From positions 1-64,000 of the forward strand of contig CACONR010000004.1 in assembly GCA_902628565.1 (NCBI GenBank): DNA of 64,000 nucleotides. Reading direction: 5' to 3'. Of this stretch, positions 44,235 through 53,209 are shown piece by piece. The notes under the pieces are model-generated. The model made no database searches. It was not told the DNA's origin and saw nothing but the letters and a program-made list of their open reading frames with translations. Every line of letters begins with the position of its first letter. Within the stretch, counting starts at the first letter, position 1. Both the position numbers and the translations under genes were made by a program. This stretch comes from an uncultured Pelagibacteraceae bacterium. GTDB lineage: Bacteria; Pseudomonadota; Alphaproteobacteria; Pelagibacterales; Pelagibacteraceae.

Positions 44235-44464
44235 TATTGTTCCTTTGTTTTAATTGCTAAAGCGTGTAGTTCATTTCCCATCTTACCTTTTAATGAATTA
44301 TAAACCATTTTATGTTGTTCAATTTTACTTTTACCTGCAAATTGAGAAGAGGTTATAGTCGCTGAATAATGATTACCATCTCCGGCTAGATCTTGAATAT
44401 CTATTACAGCATCTGGCATTGCTTCTTTGATATATTTTTCAATTTCTTTTAAATCCATTGCCAT
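44234..44464 (-). CDS. bolA: BolA-family protein
   Basis: A 76-residue BolA/YrbA-like protein. GDGNHYSATITSSQFAGKS and QHKMVYNSLKGKMGNELHAL carry the family's helix-turn-helix-like region and the conserved His near residue 68. It forms [2Fe-2S] heterodimers with CGFS glutaredoxins. It lies between purL and grxD, an arrangement common in alphaproteobacteria. Confidence 0.93.
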   Translation of the reverse strand: MAMDLKEIEKYIKEAMPDAVIDIQDLAGDGNHYSATITSSQFAGKSKIEQHKMVYNSLKGKMGNELHALAIKTKEQ

Positions 44465-44467
44465 TTT

Positions 44468-46657
44468 TTAACTCATATACTTTGATAACCAACTTGTATA
44501 ATAAGACTTCAATTCGTCAATTGTAACTTTTGTCTTATCATTAATAATCATATCTTTTTGTATGATAATACCTAATTCCTCATGATGTACTGAGTTTTTG
44601 TCTAAAATCTTTGTAACTTCTTTTAAATCCTCTTTATTCACCTCTATTAAATATCTTCCTTGATCTTCTGCAAAAAAATACTCAATTTCATTAATTAATT
44701 TTTTTGACTTATTTATTTTAATTCCCTTATTACCTTTAATACACATTTTGCTTATCGCAACCAATAGACCTCCTAAAGAAATATCATGAGCACTTTTCAC
44801 ATATTCTTTATCAATTAAGTCTAATATTGATTCTCCATTATTTTTTTCATTAAAAAGATTTACTTCTGGTGGAGGACCATTTTTTTCATCTAAAATTGTT
44901 CTAGCAAATAAACTTTGGTCAATATGCCCTTCAGTCTTACCAATGATTAAAACTAAATTATCAATTTCTTTTAAATCCATTGAAATCATCTTTTTGTAAT
45001 CTTTAATAAGACCTACACCACCAATTGATGGAGTTGGTTTAATCCCAACTTCTTTTGTTTGGTTGTAAAAAGATACATTGCCAGATACCACTGGGAAATT
45101 TAAATATTTACTTGCTTCACCTATACCTTGAACGCATTCAACAAACTCACCCATGTTGTCTTTCTTTTCAGGACTTCCAAAATTTAAACAATTAGTAATA
45201 GCAATTGGAGTTGCTCCAACTGAAATTAAATTTCTCCAACTTTCAGCGACAACCTGTTTACCTCCCGTTAATGGGTGAGCCCAACAATATACTGCTGAAG
45301 AATCTACTGATGCTGCTACAGCTTTATTTGTTCCATGCACTCTTACAACACCAGAGTCTCCACCTGGTTTCTGAATAGTGTCACCCATAACAGTATGATC
45401 ATATTGTTGCCAGATCCATTCCTTACTGCATATATTCTGACTAGATAAAACCTTCTTCAATACATCTTTTATTTTTAATTTATTTAAAACTTCATTCTTA
45501 ATTTTATTTTTTTTGGGCAATTTTGATTTTTTCCATTTACGATCATACATTGGAGAATTTTCGACAAGAATATTTACAGGTATTTTTGCTACTTGTTCTT
45601 GATTAAAAAATAATTCAATGTTTTTTGAGTTTGTTGTTTTTCCAATCACTGCAAAATCTAAATTCCATTTATCAAATATTTTTTTTGCAATTTCTTCTTT
45701 GCCATTTTCTAAAACAATTAACATTCGTTCTTGGCTTTCAGACAACATGATTTCATAGGGAGTCATTTTAGTTTCTCTGCAAGGAACCTTGTTTAAATCA
45801 ATTTCAATACCCAAATTTCCCTTTGATGCCATTTCTATACTCGAAGATGTGAGGCCAGCAGCTCCCATGTCTTGAATTGCGATAATTGAGTCACCAGCCA
45901 TCAATTCTAAACATGCCTCTAATAAAAGTTTTTCTGTAAAAGGATCACCAACCTGTACAGTTGGTTTCTTTTCCTCAATTTTTTCATCAAAACTAGCTGA
46001 AGCCATACTTGCACCATGAATTCCATCTCTACCAGTCTTAGAACCAACGTAAATTACAGGTTTATTTAAACCAGCAGCCTTAGAGTAAAAAATCTTATTT
46101 TTTTTAACCAGGCCAAGCGTCATTGCATTAACTAAAATGTTTCCATTGTAAGAACTATCAAATGAGGTCTGTCCCGCTATAGTTGGTACACCCATACAAT
46201 TTCCATAGCCACCAATACCATGCACAACTCCTCGTAAAAGATTTTTTGTTTTTTTGTGTTGTGGAGATCCAAAATGTATTGAATTTAAATTAGCTATTGG
46301 TCTTGCCCCCATAGTAAATACATCTCTCATAATTCCCCCAACACCAGTTGCAGCTCCTTGATATGGTTCAATAAATGATGGATGATTATGACTTTCAATT
46401 TTAAAGACAATTGCATCGCCGTCTTCAATATCAATAACACCTGCATTTTCTCCTGGACCCTGAATTACTTTTTTTCCTTTAGTTGGAAGCTTTTTAAGGT
46501 GAAGTCGTGATGATTTGTATGAACAATGTTCATTCCACATTGCTGAAAAAATTCCAAGTTCAGTAATATTTGGAGTTCTTTTTAATAACTTACAAATTTT
46601 TTTATACTCGTCAGACTTGAGACCATGATCTATAGCAATTTGTTCATTAACTTCCAT
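44468..46657 (-). CDS. purL: Phosphoribosylformylglycinamidine synthase, PurL subunit
   Basis: A 729-residue small-type PurL that works with separate PurS and Pur[21 protein letters not shown] is the ATP and FGAR signature, with [11 protein letters not shown] before it. [19 protein letters not shown] and DGVSVLVA-like [16 protein letters not shown] are PurM-like repeats. It converts FGAR to FGAM with ammonia from PurQ. Unusually, a secreted lyase-like gene separates it from purQ, with a 1-nt overlap at its start. Confidence 0.95.
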   Translation of the reverse strand: MEVNEQIAIDHGLKSDEYKKICKLLKRTPNITELGIFSAMWNEHCSYKSSRLHLKKLPTKGKKVIQGPGENAGVIDIEDGDAIVFKIESHNHPSFIEPYQGAATGVGGIMRDVFTMGARPIANLNSIHFGSPQHKKTKNLLRGVVHGIGGYGNCMGVPTIAGQTSFDSSYNGNILVNAMTLGLVKKNKIFYSKAAGLNKPVIYVGSKTGRDGIHGASMASASFDEKIEEKKPTVQVGDPFTEKLLLEACLELMAGDSIIAIQDMGAAGLTSSSIEMASKGNLGIEIDLNKVPCRETKMTPYEIMLSESQERMLIVLENGKEEIAKKIFDKWNLDFAVIGKTTNSKNIELFFNQEQVAKIPVNILVENSPMYDRKWKKSKLPKKNKIKNEVLNKLKIKDVLKKVLSSQNICSKEWIWQQYDHTVMGDTIQKPGGDSGVVRVHGTNKAVAASVDSSAVYCWAHPLTGGKQVVAESWRNLISVGATPIAITNCLNFGSPEKKDNMGEFVECVQGIGEASKYLNFPVVSGNVSFYNQTKEVGIKPTPSIGGVGLIKDYKKMISMDLKEIDNLVLIIGKTEGHIDQSLFARTILDEKNGPPPEVNLFNEKNNGESILDLIDKEYVKSAHDISLGGLLVAISKMCIKGNKGIKINKSKKLINEIEYFFAEDQGRYLIEVNKEDLKEVTKILDKNSVHHEELGIIIQKDMIINDKTKVTIDELKSYYTSWLSKYMS

Positions 46658-47559
46658 TATTTAATATTGTTAACTTTTAATTTTGCTCTACTTTTATCTA
46701 TACTGAACCCGGCAAAGTATATTGTATGAGATGGAAATTGATATCCTTCAGGATACACACCATTAGTATATTCAGGATGTGAATACGAACCATATTTTAT
46801 TTCAACATGACTATGTTTTGATGTTTGAAAGCCTGTTCTATTTACTTTTAACTCATCATTTATATAAACTTTTATAAAACCATCATTTTTTTTTGAGTAT
46901 CTAATATGATATTCAACCTTATGCCAATTGTCTTTTAAATTGTTTTCATCAATTACAGGCATACCTTCAATAGAAAGTTTACCGTTGTATATAGAAGCAG
47001 AAAATTGAGGTGCATAACCGCCTCTATTTTGACCACTCTTTTTATTAGAACCATAAAATTGAGTTATATAAGGTTGTAACAATGGGTCTGTAAAATTGTC
47101 AGGTTTATCAGGCACATAGAAATAATAACCCACCCATATTTCTCTTGCTTTCTTACCTGTTCTAAAATCTTTATTCATAGCAAGTTCGAGTCTTAATCTA
47201 TTACTATTACAATCTGTTGTTCCGCCCCCTATCTTAACTTTGTTTTGTTTCCAAAAATGACCGGCTGTTCCACAATGACCTGTTATCGGACTAAAATCCT
47301 CAATTATATTAATAGGTGATGTTCCTGTTGGATCTTCTTTGATAGTATAATTTGCTAAATGTAATTCATCTGACTTAAAATTTGCAATGTGCCATTTATA
47401 TTTTGTACCATAACCCCTATCTAATTTGTTAGGATAACCATGAGAACCTTTGATAGTTCTATCATCGCAAGGCACATTTTTAGAGTAGCAGGCGAATGAT
47501 ACGCCTGTCATCATAAAAAAAGTTAACAATATATAAAATAGTTTTAGTCTAATTTTCAT
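46657..47559 (-). CDS. Secreted polysaccharide-lyase-like (heparin lyase fold) protein
   Basis: A 300-residue exported protein with a signal peptide (about 1-23, MTGVSFA then Cys24). [39 protein letters not shown] and [20 protein letters not shown] followed by [13 protein letters not shown] match the jelly-roll pattern of PF14099-type polysaccharide lyases. Several Cys in the first 130 residues suggest disulfides. It could bind or cleave an acidic glycan; catalysis is not shown. It overlaps purQ by 4 nt and purL by 1 nt, so it is translated within the purine operon. Confidence 0.68.
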   Translation of the reverse strand: MKIRLKLFYILLTFFMMTGVSFACYSKNVPCDDRTIKGSHGYPNKLDRGYGTKYKWHIANFKSDELHLANYTIKEDPTGTSPINIIEDFSPITGHCGTAGHFWKQNKVKIGGGTTDCNSNRLRLELAMNKDFRTGKKAREIWVGYYFYVPDKPDNFTDPLLQPYITQFYGSNKKSGQNRGGYAPQFSASIYNGKLSIEGMPVIDENNLKDNWHKVEYHIRYSKKNDGFIKVYINDELKVNRTGFQTSKHSHVEIKYGSYSHPEYTNGVYPEGYQFPSHTIYFAGFSIDKSRAKLKVNNIK

Positions 47560-48239
47560 TTAATATTATTTAAAAGATTTTTAAAAAACAAAGACCCATC
47601 TTCACCAGATAAACTTTCATCTATCATTCTTTCAGGGTGAGGCATCATACCTAACACATTTTTTTCTTTATTAAAAATACCTGCAATATTTTTAATTGAA
47701 CCATTTGGATTATATTGATCTTCTATCTTGCCTTCACTATTACAATAATAAATTGCTATTTGATTATTATCCTTAATTTCTTTCAATTGATCTTTGGTAC
47801 AAAAATAATTTCCTTCATTATGAGCAATATGAAATTCCAAAACATCTTTATTAAGATTTTTAAAATAAGTATTTTCTTTGTTGTCCAATTTCACAAAGAC
47901 ATTTTTACATATGAATTCTAAATATTTGTTCCTTAATAAAACGCCTGGCACTAAACCTGTTTCGACCAGTATTTGAAATCCATTACAAATTCCCATTACC
48001 AATCCTCCAGATTTTGCAAAATTTATTACCGATTGCATAATTTTAGACTTTGATGCCATACTTCCACATCGTAAGTAATCTCCATATGAAAAACCACCTG
48101 GAAGCACAACTAAATCACTTTTAGGGAGCTCATTATCATCATGCCAAACCATCTTGTTGGTAAAACCAAATTTCTTGAGTGCAACATCCATGTCTCTATC
48201 ACAATTTGAACCAGGAAAAGTTATTACAGAAGACTTCAT
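47556..48239 (-). CDS. purQ: Phosphoribosylformylglycinamidine synthase, glutaminase subunit PurQ
   Basis: A 227-residue class I glutamine amidotransferase. The nucleophile Cys85 is in VMGICNGFQIL; VLPGGFSYGDYLRCG is the oxyanion region, and MMPHPER supplies the His and Glu of the triad. It provides ammonia to PurL. It starts 3 nt after purS, and its stop overlaps the inserted lyase-like gene by 4 nt. Confidence 0.95.
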   Translation of the reverse strand: MKSSVITFPGSNCDRDMDVALKKFGFTNKMVWHDDNELPKSDLVVLPGGFSYGDYLRCGSMASKSKIMQSVINFAKSGGLVMGICNGFQILVETGLVPGVLLRNKYLEFICKNVFVKLDNKENTYFKNLNKDVLEFHIAHNEGNYFCTKDQLKEIKDNNQIAIYYCNSEGKIEDQYNPNGSIKNIAGIFNKEKNVLGMMPHPERMIDESLSGEDGSLFFKNLLNNIK

Positions 48240-48242
48240 TAA

Positions 48243-48485
48243 TTATTGTGTTTCAATAATTTTAAAGTTTTCGATTACAAGATTAGCTAAAAGTTTTTTA
48301 CACATATCCTCTACAATAGCTTTTGCTTTGCTTGGATCATTTTCATTAACATCTATTTCAAAATATTTACCTTGTCTTACTTCACTTATATTTTCAAAAC
48401 CCATTCCATCCAATGCTTGATGGATGACCTTACCCTGTGGATCTAAAACATCCTTTTTTAATGTTATTATTGCTGAAACTTTCAT
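48243..48485 (-). CDS. purS: Phosphoribosylformylglycinamidine synthase, PurS subunit
   Basis: An 80-residue PurS. VLDPQGKVIHQALDGMGFEN and VRQGKYFEIDVNEND are the family's signatures. A PurS dimer bridges PurL and PurQ in the FGAM synthase complex. Its ATG overlaps the purC stop by 4 nt. Confidence 0.94.
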   Translation of the reverse strand: MKVSAIITLKKDVLDPQGKVIHQALDGMGFENISEVRQGKYFEIDVNENDPSKAKAIVEDMCKKLLANLVIENFKIIETQ

Positions 48486-49267
48486 TTACTCTTTTTTTTA
48501 ATTGAAGAGAGTTTTGTTACGTTAACAGCGGATATATTTGATTGCTCATGAAGAATACCAAGTCGTTTTGCAACCTCAGTATAAGCTGGTATCAAATCTC
48601 CCAAATTTTTTCTAAACCTGTCCTTATCAAGTTTTTTTTCAGTAATTGAATCCCACAATCTACAAGTATCAGGGCTTATTTCATCCGCTAAAATAATTTT
48701 ATTTTTTCCACTTTCATGAGTGAAGCCAAACTCCACTTTAAAATCGACTAGTTTAATTCCAACACCTCGAAACAAACCAAGTAAAAAATCATTCAATCGT
48801 TTTAAATTTTCATCAATTAAATCAAGTTGAATAGCTTCAAGCCAATTAAATGCCAGAATGTGTTCTCTACTTATGTTTGGATCACCTAATTTATCATCTT
48901 TGAGACAATACTCTATTAATGGATATTCAAGTATAGTTCCATCCTCAATACCCAATCGTTTTGTGAGAGAACCAGTTGCAATATTTCTTACAATGAACTC
49001 AATAGGAATAATATCCACAAGCTTCACAAGTTGTTCTCTCATATTTAGTCTTTTTACTAAATGATTTTTAATTCCAATTTGATTTAGGTTCGAGAGTATA
49101 TGTTCTGAAATTCTATTATTAAGAACACCCTTTCCTTCAATAGTACTTTTTTTTTGATTATTAAATGCCGTTGCATCATCTTTAAAATATTGAATAACAA
49201 GATTTTTGTCAGAAGTTGCGTAAATAATTTTAGCTTTTCCTTCGTATAGTTTTTTCCCTTTTTTCAT
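48482..49267 (-). CDS. purC: SAICAR synthetase
   Basis: A 261-residue phosphoribosylaminoimidazole-succinocarboxamide synthase. LYEGKAKIIYAT is the N-terminal ATP loop. IPIEFIVRNIATGSLTKRLG and LVDFKVEFG are conserved. LADEISPDTCRLWD is the active-site signature. It joins CAIR and aspartate. It overlaps purB by 1 nt and purS by 4 nt. Confidence 0.95.
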   Translation of the reverse strand: MKKGKKLYEGKAKIIYATSDKNLVIQYFKDDATAFNNQKKSTIEGKGVLNNRISEHILSNLNQIGIKNHLVKRLNMREQLVKLVDIIPIEFIVRNIATGSLTKRLGIEDGTILEYPLIEYCLKDDKLGDPNISREHILAFNWLEAIQLDLIDENLKRLNDFLLGLFRGVGIKLVDFKVEFGFTHESGKNKIILADEISPDTCRLWDSITEKKLDKDRFRKNLGDLIPAYTEVAKRLGILHEQSNISAVNVTKLSSIKKKSK

Positions 49268-50559
49268 TATTTAATTACTCTTCTAAAAATAAAATTGACA
49301 TTTTTCATATGTTTTGAATAGCTAAATATTGATTTTAATTTCTTTATTGAGATTTTACTCATTATATATCTGTCAGATCGTACTACATTAAATAAATTTA
49401 AATTTTCAGCAAAACACTTTTTTGAGAAACTTTGAACCATCCGATATGATTTTTCTCTAGTTAATCCAGTTTTTGTAAGTTCAAGCATCAACTCTTGTGA
49501 AAAAATTAAACCTTTCGTTATATTTAAATTTTCTAACATTTTTTTTGGATAAACAATCATATTATCTAAGATATTTGTTAATCTTACTAAAGCAAAATCA
49601 ATTGTTATATTAGCATCTGGGCCAATGTTTCTCTCTACGCTTGAATGTGAAATATCTCTTTCGTGCCATAAGGCTATATTTTCAAGTGCAGGAATTACAG
49701 TACTTCGTACCAATCTTGAAAGACCTGTTAAATTTTCACTCAAGATAGGATTTTTTTTATGTGGCATAGCAGATGAACCTTTTTGTTTTTTTGAAAAAAA
49801 TTCTTGTAGTTCGTAAACTTCAGTCCTTTGTAAATGTCTGATTTCTATAGCCACTCGCTCAATTGAACCAGCAATTATTCCAAGAATTGAGAAATAAAAA
49901 GCATGCCTATCTCTTGGAATAACTTGAGTTGAAATTGGTTCAACTTTTAAACCAAGTTTTTTAGCAACGTGTTTTTCTACATTTGGATTTATATTGGCAA
50001 ATGTTCCAACTGCACCTGAAATAGCACATGTCGAAACCTCATCTATTGCATCGACTAATCTTTTTCTATTTCGTTTAAATTCTGCGTAAAAAGAAGCAAG
50101 TTTTAAACCGAAGGTAATGGGTTCAGCATGTATGCCATGACTTCTACCCATGCATGGTGTAAATTTATATTTATTGGCTTGTTTTTTTAATACTTTTAAA
50201 ATTTGGTCAAGATCTTTAAGAATAATTTTGCCTGATTGAACCAACTGAATATTAAAACTTGTATCGACAACATCCGATGATGTCATTCCTTGGTGAAGGT
50301 ACCTTGCTTTAATTCCAGCTTTTTCTGTTACAGAAGTTAAAAAAGCTATGACATCGTGTTTAACTTGAGACTCAATTTGATGAATTCTTTTAACATTTAT
50401 TCTTGCTTTTTTTCTTACAATTGAAGAAACCCCTTTGGGAATTTGATTTAATTTTTCCATAGCTTGTGCAGCAGCTATCTCAACATCTAACCAAATTTTG
50501 TATTTATTTTCTTCCGACCAAATATCAGTAAGTTCTTTTCTCGAATATCTTTTAATCAT
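49267..50559 (-). CDS. purB: Adenylosuccinate lyase
   Basis: A 430-residue fumarase-superfamily lyase that acts twice in purine synthesis (SAICAR to AICAR, and adenylosuccinate to AMP). The mobile signature loop is GSSAMPHKKNPILSENL with the catalytic Ser. HQGMTSSDVVDTSFNIQL and GRSHGIHAEPITFGLK carry the catalytic His residues. It follows map by 3 nt in the same operon. Confidence 0.95.
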   Translation of the reverse strand: MIKRYSRKELTDIWSEENKYKIWLDVEIAAAQAMEKLNQIPKGVSSIVRKKARINVKRIHQIESQVKHDVIAFLTSVTEKAGIKARYLHQGMTSSDVVDTSFNIQLVQSGKIILKDLDQILKVLKKQANKYKFTPCMGRSHGIHAEPITFGLKLASFYAEFKRNRKRLVDAIDEVSTCAISGAVGTFANINPNVEKHVAKKLGLKVEPISTQVIPRDRHAFYFSILGIIAGSIERVAIEIRHLQRTEVYELQEFFSKKQKGSSAMPHKKNPILSENLTGLSRLVRSTVIPALENIALWHERDISHSSVERNIGPDANITIDFALVRLTNILDNMIVYPKKMLENLNITKGLIFSQELMLELTKTGLTREKSYRMVQSFSKKCFAENLNLFNVVRSDRYIMSKISIKKLKSIFSYSKHMKNVNFIFRRVIK

Positions 50560-50562
50560 TAA

Positions 50563-51336
50563 TTATAAATATGGAGGCTTTGAATAACCTTTAGCAGATT
50601 CTGTAAAAATTTCATAACCATTTTCTGTAATTCCAACTGTATGTTCGAATTGTGCAGACAAAGATTTATCTTTTGTAACTGCTGTCCAACCATCATTAAG
50701 CAATTTGGTAGCAAATTTACCTGCGTTAATCATAGGTTCAATTGTAAATGTCATTCCTGGTTTCAGTTCCATTCCTGTATCTTTAGTTCCATAATGTAAG
50801 ATATTTGGTGACTCATGAAAAGTTGTTCCAATACCATGTCCGCAAAAATCTCTAACAACTGAAAAACCTTTTTCTTCAACATATGTTTGAATTTCATGAC
50901 CAATATCTCCAAGTTTTTTCCCAGGTTTTAAAATCTTTATGGCCCTCATCATTGATTCATGAGTTGCATTTATAAGATTATTTAATTTTACAGAAGTTTT
51001 TCCTATACAAAACATTCTACTTGTATCTCCATAGTAGTTATCAATGATTGCTGTGACATCTACATTGACTGCATCACCTTCTTGTAAAATTCTTTCTTCA
51101 GAGGGAATTCCATGACAAACAACATGGTTTAATGATGTACATAATGATTTGGTAAAGCCTCTATAATAAAGTGGTGCAGAGTAACCTCCGTTATCTCTTA
51201 TAAATTCGTAACCTAGTTTATCAATTTGTGCAGTTGAAATACCTTCTTTTATATTTTCAGTAAGCATATCTAAGGTCTGAGCAGCAAGTTTCCCTGCAAT
51301 TCTCATTTTTTCAAATTTTTCTGAATAACTATTCAT
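50563..51336 (-). CDS. map: Methionine aminopeptidase type I
   Basis: A 257-residue M24 peptidase that removes the initiator Met. All five metal ligands are recognisable: VNVDVTAIIDNYYGDTSRMF (two Asp), GHGIGTTFHESPNIL (His), FTIEPMIN (Glu) and QFEHTVGI (Glu). This contrasts with the altered M24 protein at 4.5-5.7 kb. It overlaps sfsA by 8 nt. Confidence 0.96.
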   Translation of the reverse strand: MNSYSEKFEKMRIAGKLAAQTLDMLTENIKEGISTAQIDKLGYEFIRDNGGYSAPLYYRGFTKSLCTSLNHVVCHGIPSEERILQEGDAVNVDVTAIIDNYYGDTSRMFCIGKTSVKLNNLINATHESMMRAIKILKPGKKLGDIGHEIQTYVEEKGFSVVRDFCGHGIGTTFHESPNILHYGTKDTGMELKPGMTFTIEPMINAGKFATKLLNDGWTAVTKDKSLSAQFEHTVGITENGYEIFTESAKGYSKPPYL

Positions 51337-52027
51337 TTATAATTTTTAACTTTTTTTCTATTTTTATTTCTTTCGAATTTATTTTGCATCTATAAGCAAG
51401 AAAATTAACACCAGCTTTTTCTGCAATAAGATAGTTTTTATAGTATTCTTCATCAATATCTTTCGCAATTTTAAAATTTTCCATATTTTGAATTTGAACT
51501 AAAAAAATTAAGTATGATTTATAACCTTTTTTTATGGCATCAATAAGGGTAAGAAGATGTTTTGAACCTCTTGTAGTAATTGCATCAGGAAATTCAGCAG
51601 TTCTTTTCTCTCTAAAAAGAGTTACATTTTTAACTTCAATAAAACTTTTTTGCTTTTTTTTCTCGATTAAAAAATCAAATCTAGTTTCTTTATTGTAAAA
51701 AACTTCTGACTTAATGCTATCATTGTTTTTTAATTCATTTATTAAATTAGTATTTAGACCATGTTCAACAATTTTGTTTGCCAAGTGAGTATTTACACCA
51801 ACTAGATTATTATTAGCTTTGATCAATTCTAAACCATATTTTAGTTTTCTTTTTGGATTATCGTTTTTGAGTAAGTATACCTCATTTCCTTCATCAAGCA
51901 GACCTTTCATTGAGCCTGTATTTGGGCAATGGGCTGTGACAATTTCTTTATTTATTTTTACATCTACAAAAAAACGTTTATATCTTTTGATTAATTTGCC
52001 TTTTATTAAAGACTTGGTAAATTCCAT
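51329..52027 (-). CDS. sfsA: SfsA family protein (putative nuclease/DNA-binding)
   Basis: A protein of about 232 residues. RYKRFFVDVKI is the OB-like N-terminal part and AHCPNTGSMKGLL the SfsA signature. RFDFLIEK and SFIEVKNVTL form a PD-(D/E)xK-like nuclease core, with TTRGSKHLLTL following. The role in bacteria is uncertain (sugar fermentation stimulation). The ATG at 52027 is chosen over a TTG at 52033 because the promoter predicts a transcript starting on it. It is the first gene of the sfsA-map-pur operon. Confidence 0.88.
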   Translation of the reverse strand: MEFTKSLIKGKLIKRYKRFFVDVKINKEIVTAHCPNTGSMKGLLDEGNEVYLLKNDNPKRKLKYGLELIKANNNLVGVNTHLANKIVEHGLNTNLINELKNNDSIKSEVFYNKETRFDFLIEKKKQKSFIEVKNVTLFREKRTAEFPDAITTRGSKHLLTLIDAIKKGYKSYLIFLVQIQNMENFKIAKDIDEEYYKNYLIAEKAGVNFLAYRCKINSKEIKIEKKLKIINE

Positions 52028-52033
52028 ATTCAA

Positions 52034-52061
52034 ATTATAGATAATATGACAAAAAATACAA
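52034..52061 (-). promoter_or_regulatory. Probable promoter of the sfsA-map-pur operon
   Basis: On the minus strand, TTGTAT (52061-52056), a 16-bp spacer and TATAAT (52039-52034). The expected +1 is 52027, the A of the sfsA ATG. The -35 lies inside the divergent cinA-like coding region. Confidence 0.5.
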
Positions 52062-52795
52062 AAGTTAATGCTGCAATATTAATTATTGGAAATGAAATTC
52101 TTTCTGGTCGAACTCAAGATACAAACACAAGCACTTTAGCTGTATGGTTAAATTCACTTGGAGTGCAGGTTAATGAGGTAAGAGTGATACCTGATACAAA
52201 AAAAATTATAATTCAAAATTTAAATGTCTTAAGAAAAAATAATGATTATGTTTTTACAACTGGCGGTATTGGTCCAACACATGATGATATTACAGCTGAG
52301 TCTGTTTCAGAAGCTTTTGGATTAAAATATGAAATTCATCCAGAAGCTTTTAAAATATTAGAAAGTTATTATAAACCAGGAGAATTTAATGAAGGTAGAC
52401 AGAAAATGGTCTGGATGCCACATAATGCAAAATTGATATTAAATCCAACGAGTGGGGCACCAGGATTTAGTGTTGAGAATGTATTTTGTTTACCAGGTGT
52501 TCCATCAATACTAAAATCAATGTTAGGTAGTTTGAAACAAAAAATTGTGGGTGGTGATCCAATACTAAGCCATACAATAAGTTTAAGAACTGTAGAAAGT
52601 GAAATTGCAAATTCTTTATCAAAAGTTCAAGATCAGAATAAAGATGTTGAAATTGGAAGCTATCCTTTTTTCCATGCCGGAAAACTTGGAGTTTCAATAG
52701 TTCTTCGATCTGAGCATCAATCAAAAATTGATAACTGTAATGCTCAAATTTTAGATTTTATAAAAGAAAAAAAAATAGAGATTGTAGATCGATAA
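52046..52795 (+). CDS. CinA-like molybdopterin-binding domain protein
   Basis: A 249-residue protein equal to the N-terminal half of CinA (COG1058, MoCF-biosynthesis fold). AILIIGNEILSGRTQDTNT and TTGGIGPTHDDITAESV are the signatures. The C-terminal nicotinamide-nucleotide amidohydrolase domain (PncC) of full CinA is absent. A nucleotide or ADP-ribose pyrophosphatase-type role is possible. It diverges from sfsA, with 18 bp between the start codons. Confidence 0.87.
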   Translation: MTKNTKVNAAILIIGNEILSGRTQDTNTSTLAVWLNSLGVQVNEVRVIPDTKKIIIQNLNVLRKNNDYVFTTGGIGPTHDDITAESVSEAFGLKYEIHPEAFKILESYYKPGEFNEGRQKMVWMPHNAKLILNPTSGAPGFSVENVFCLPGVPSILKSMLGSLKQKIVGGDPILSHTISLRTVESEIANSLSKVQDQNKDVEIGSYPFFHAGKLGVSIVLRSEHQSKIDNCNAQILDFIKEKKIEIVDR

Positions 52796-53197
52796 ATGCT
52801 TTATTTTGCTTATGGTAGTAACTTACATCATTTTCAAATGAAAAGAAGATGTAAAGATAGTGTTTTTTTAAAAAAGATAAATCTCAAAAATTTTAAATTA
52901 ACATTTAGAAGCAAATATAGAGCCGCAGACATAGAACCAAAAAAAAATTCAATTGTTCCTGGTGGACTTTTTGAAATATCAAAAAGCGATGAAAAAAAAC
53001 TTGATATTTATGAGGACTTTCCAATTTTATATAAGAAGTATTATTTTTTATATTATGGAAAAGAAGTTATGACTTATACTATGATAAAAAAAACATCTTT
53101 TAGGTTTCCAACAGATAGATATTTAAACATTGTCAAGCGTGGATATAAAGATTGTAAACTTGATTTAAATTTTTTAAGAAAAGCACTATCTAATTAA
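52796..53197 (+). CDS. Gamma-glutamylcyclotransferase-like (AIG2/GGCT) protein
   Basis: A 133-residue cyclotransferase-fold protein. The YGSNL loop is at 6-10 (FAYGSNLHHFQM), and the predicted catalytic acid is Glu73 in LDIYEDFP. VPGGLFEI is also conserved. It may release 5-oxoproline from a gamma-glutamyl compound; the substrate is unknown. It starts at the base after the cinA-like stop. Confidence 0.82.
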   Translation: MLYFAYGSNLHHFQMKRRCKDSVFLKKINLKNFKLTFRSKYRAADIEPKKNSIVPGGLFEISKSDEKKLDIYEDFPILYKKYYFLYYGKEVMTYTMIKKTSFRFPTDRYLNIVKRGYKDCKLDLNFLRKALSN

Positions 53198-53209
53198 TTT
53201 AAAAAATTT

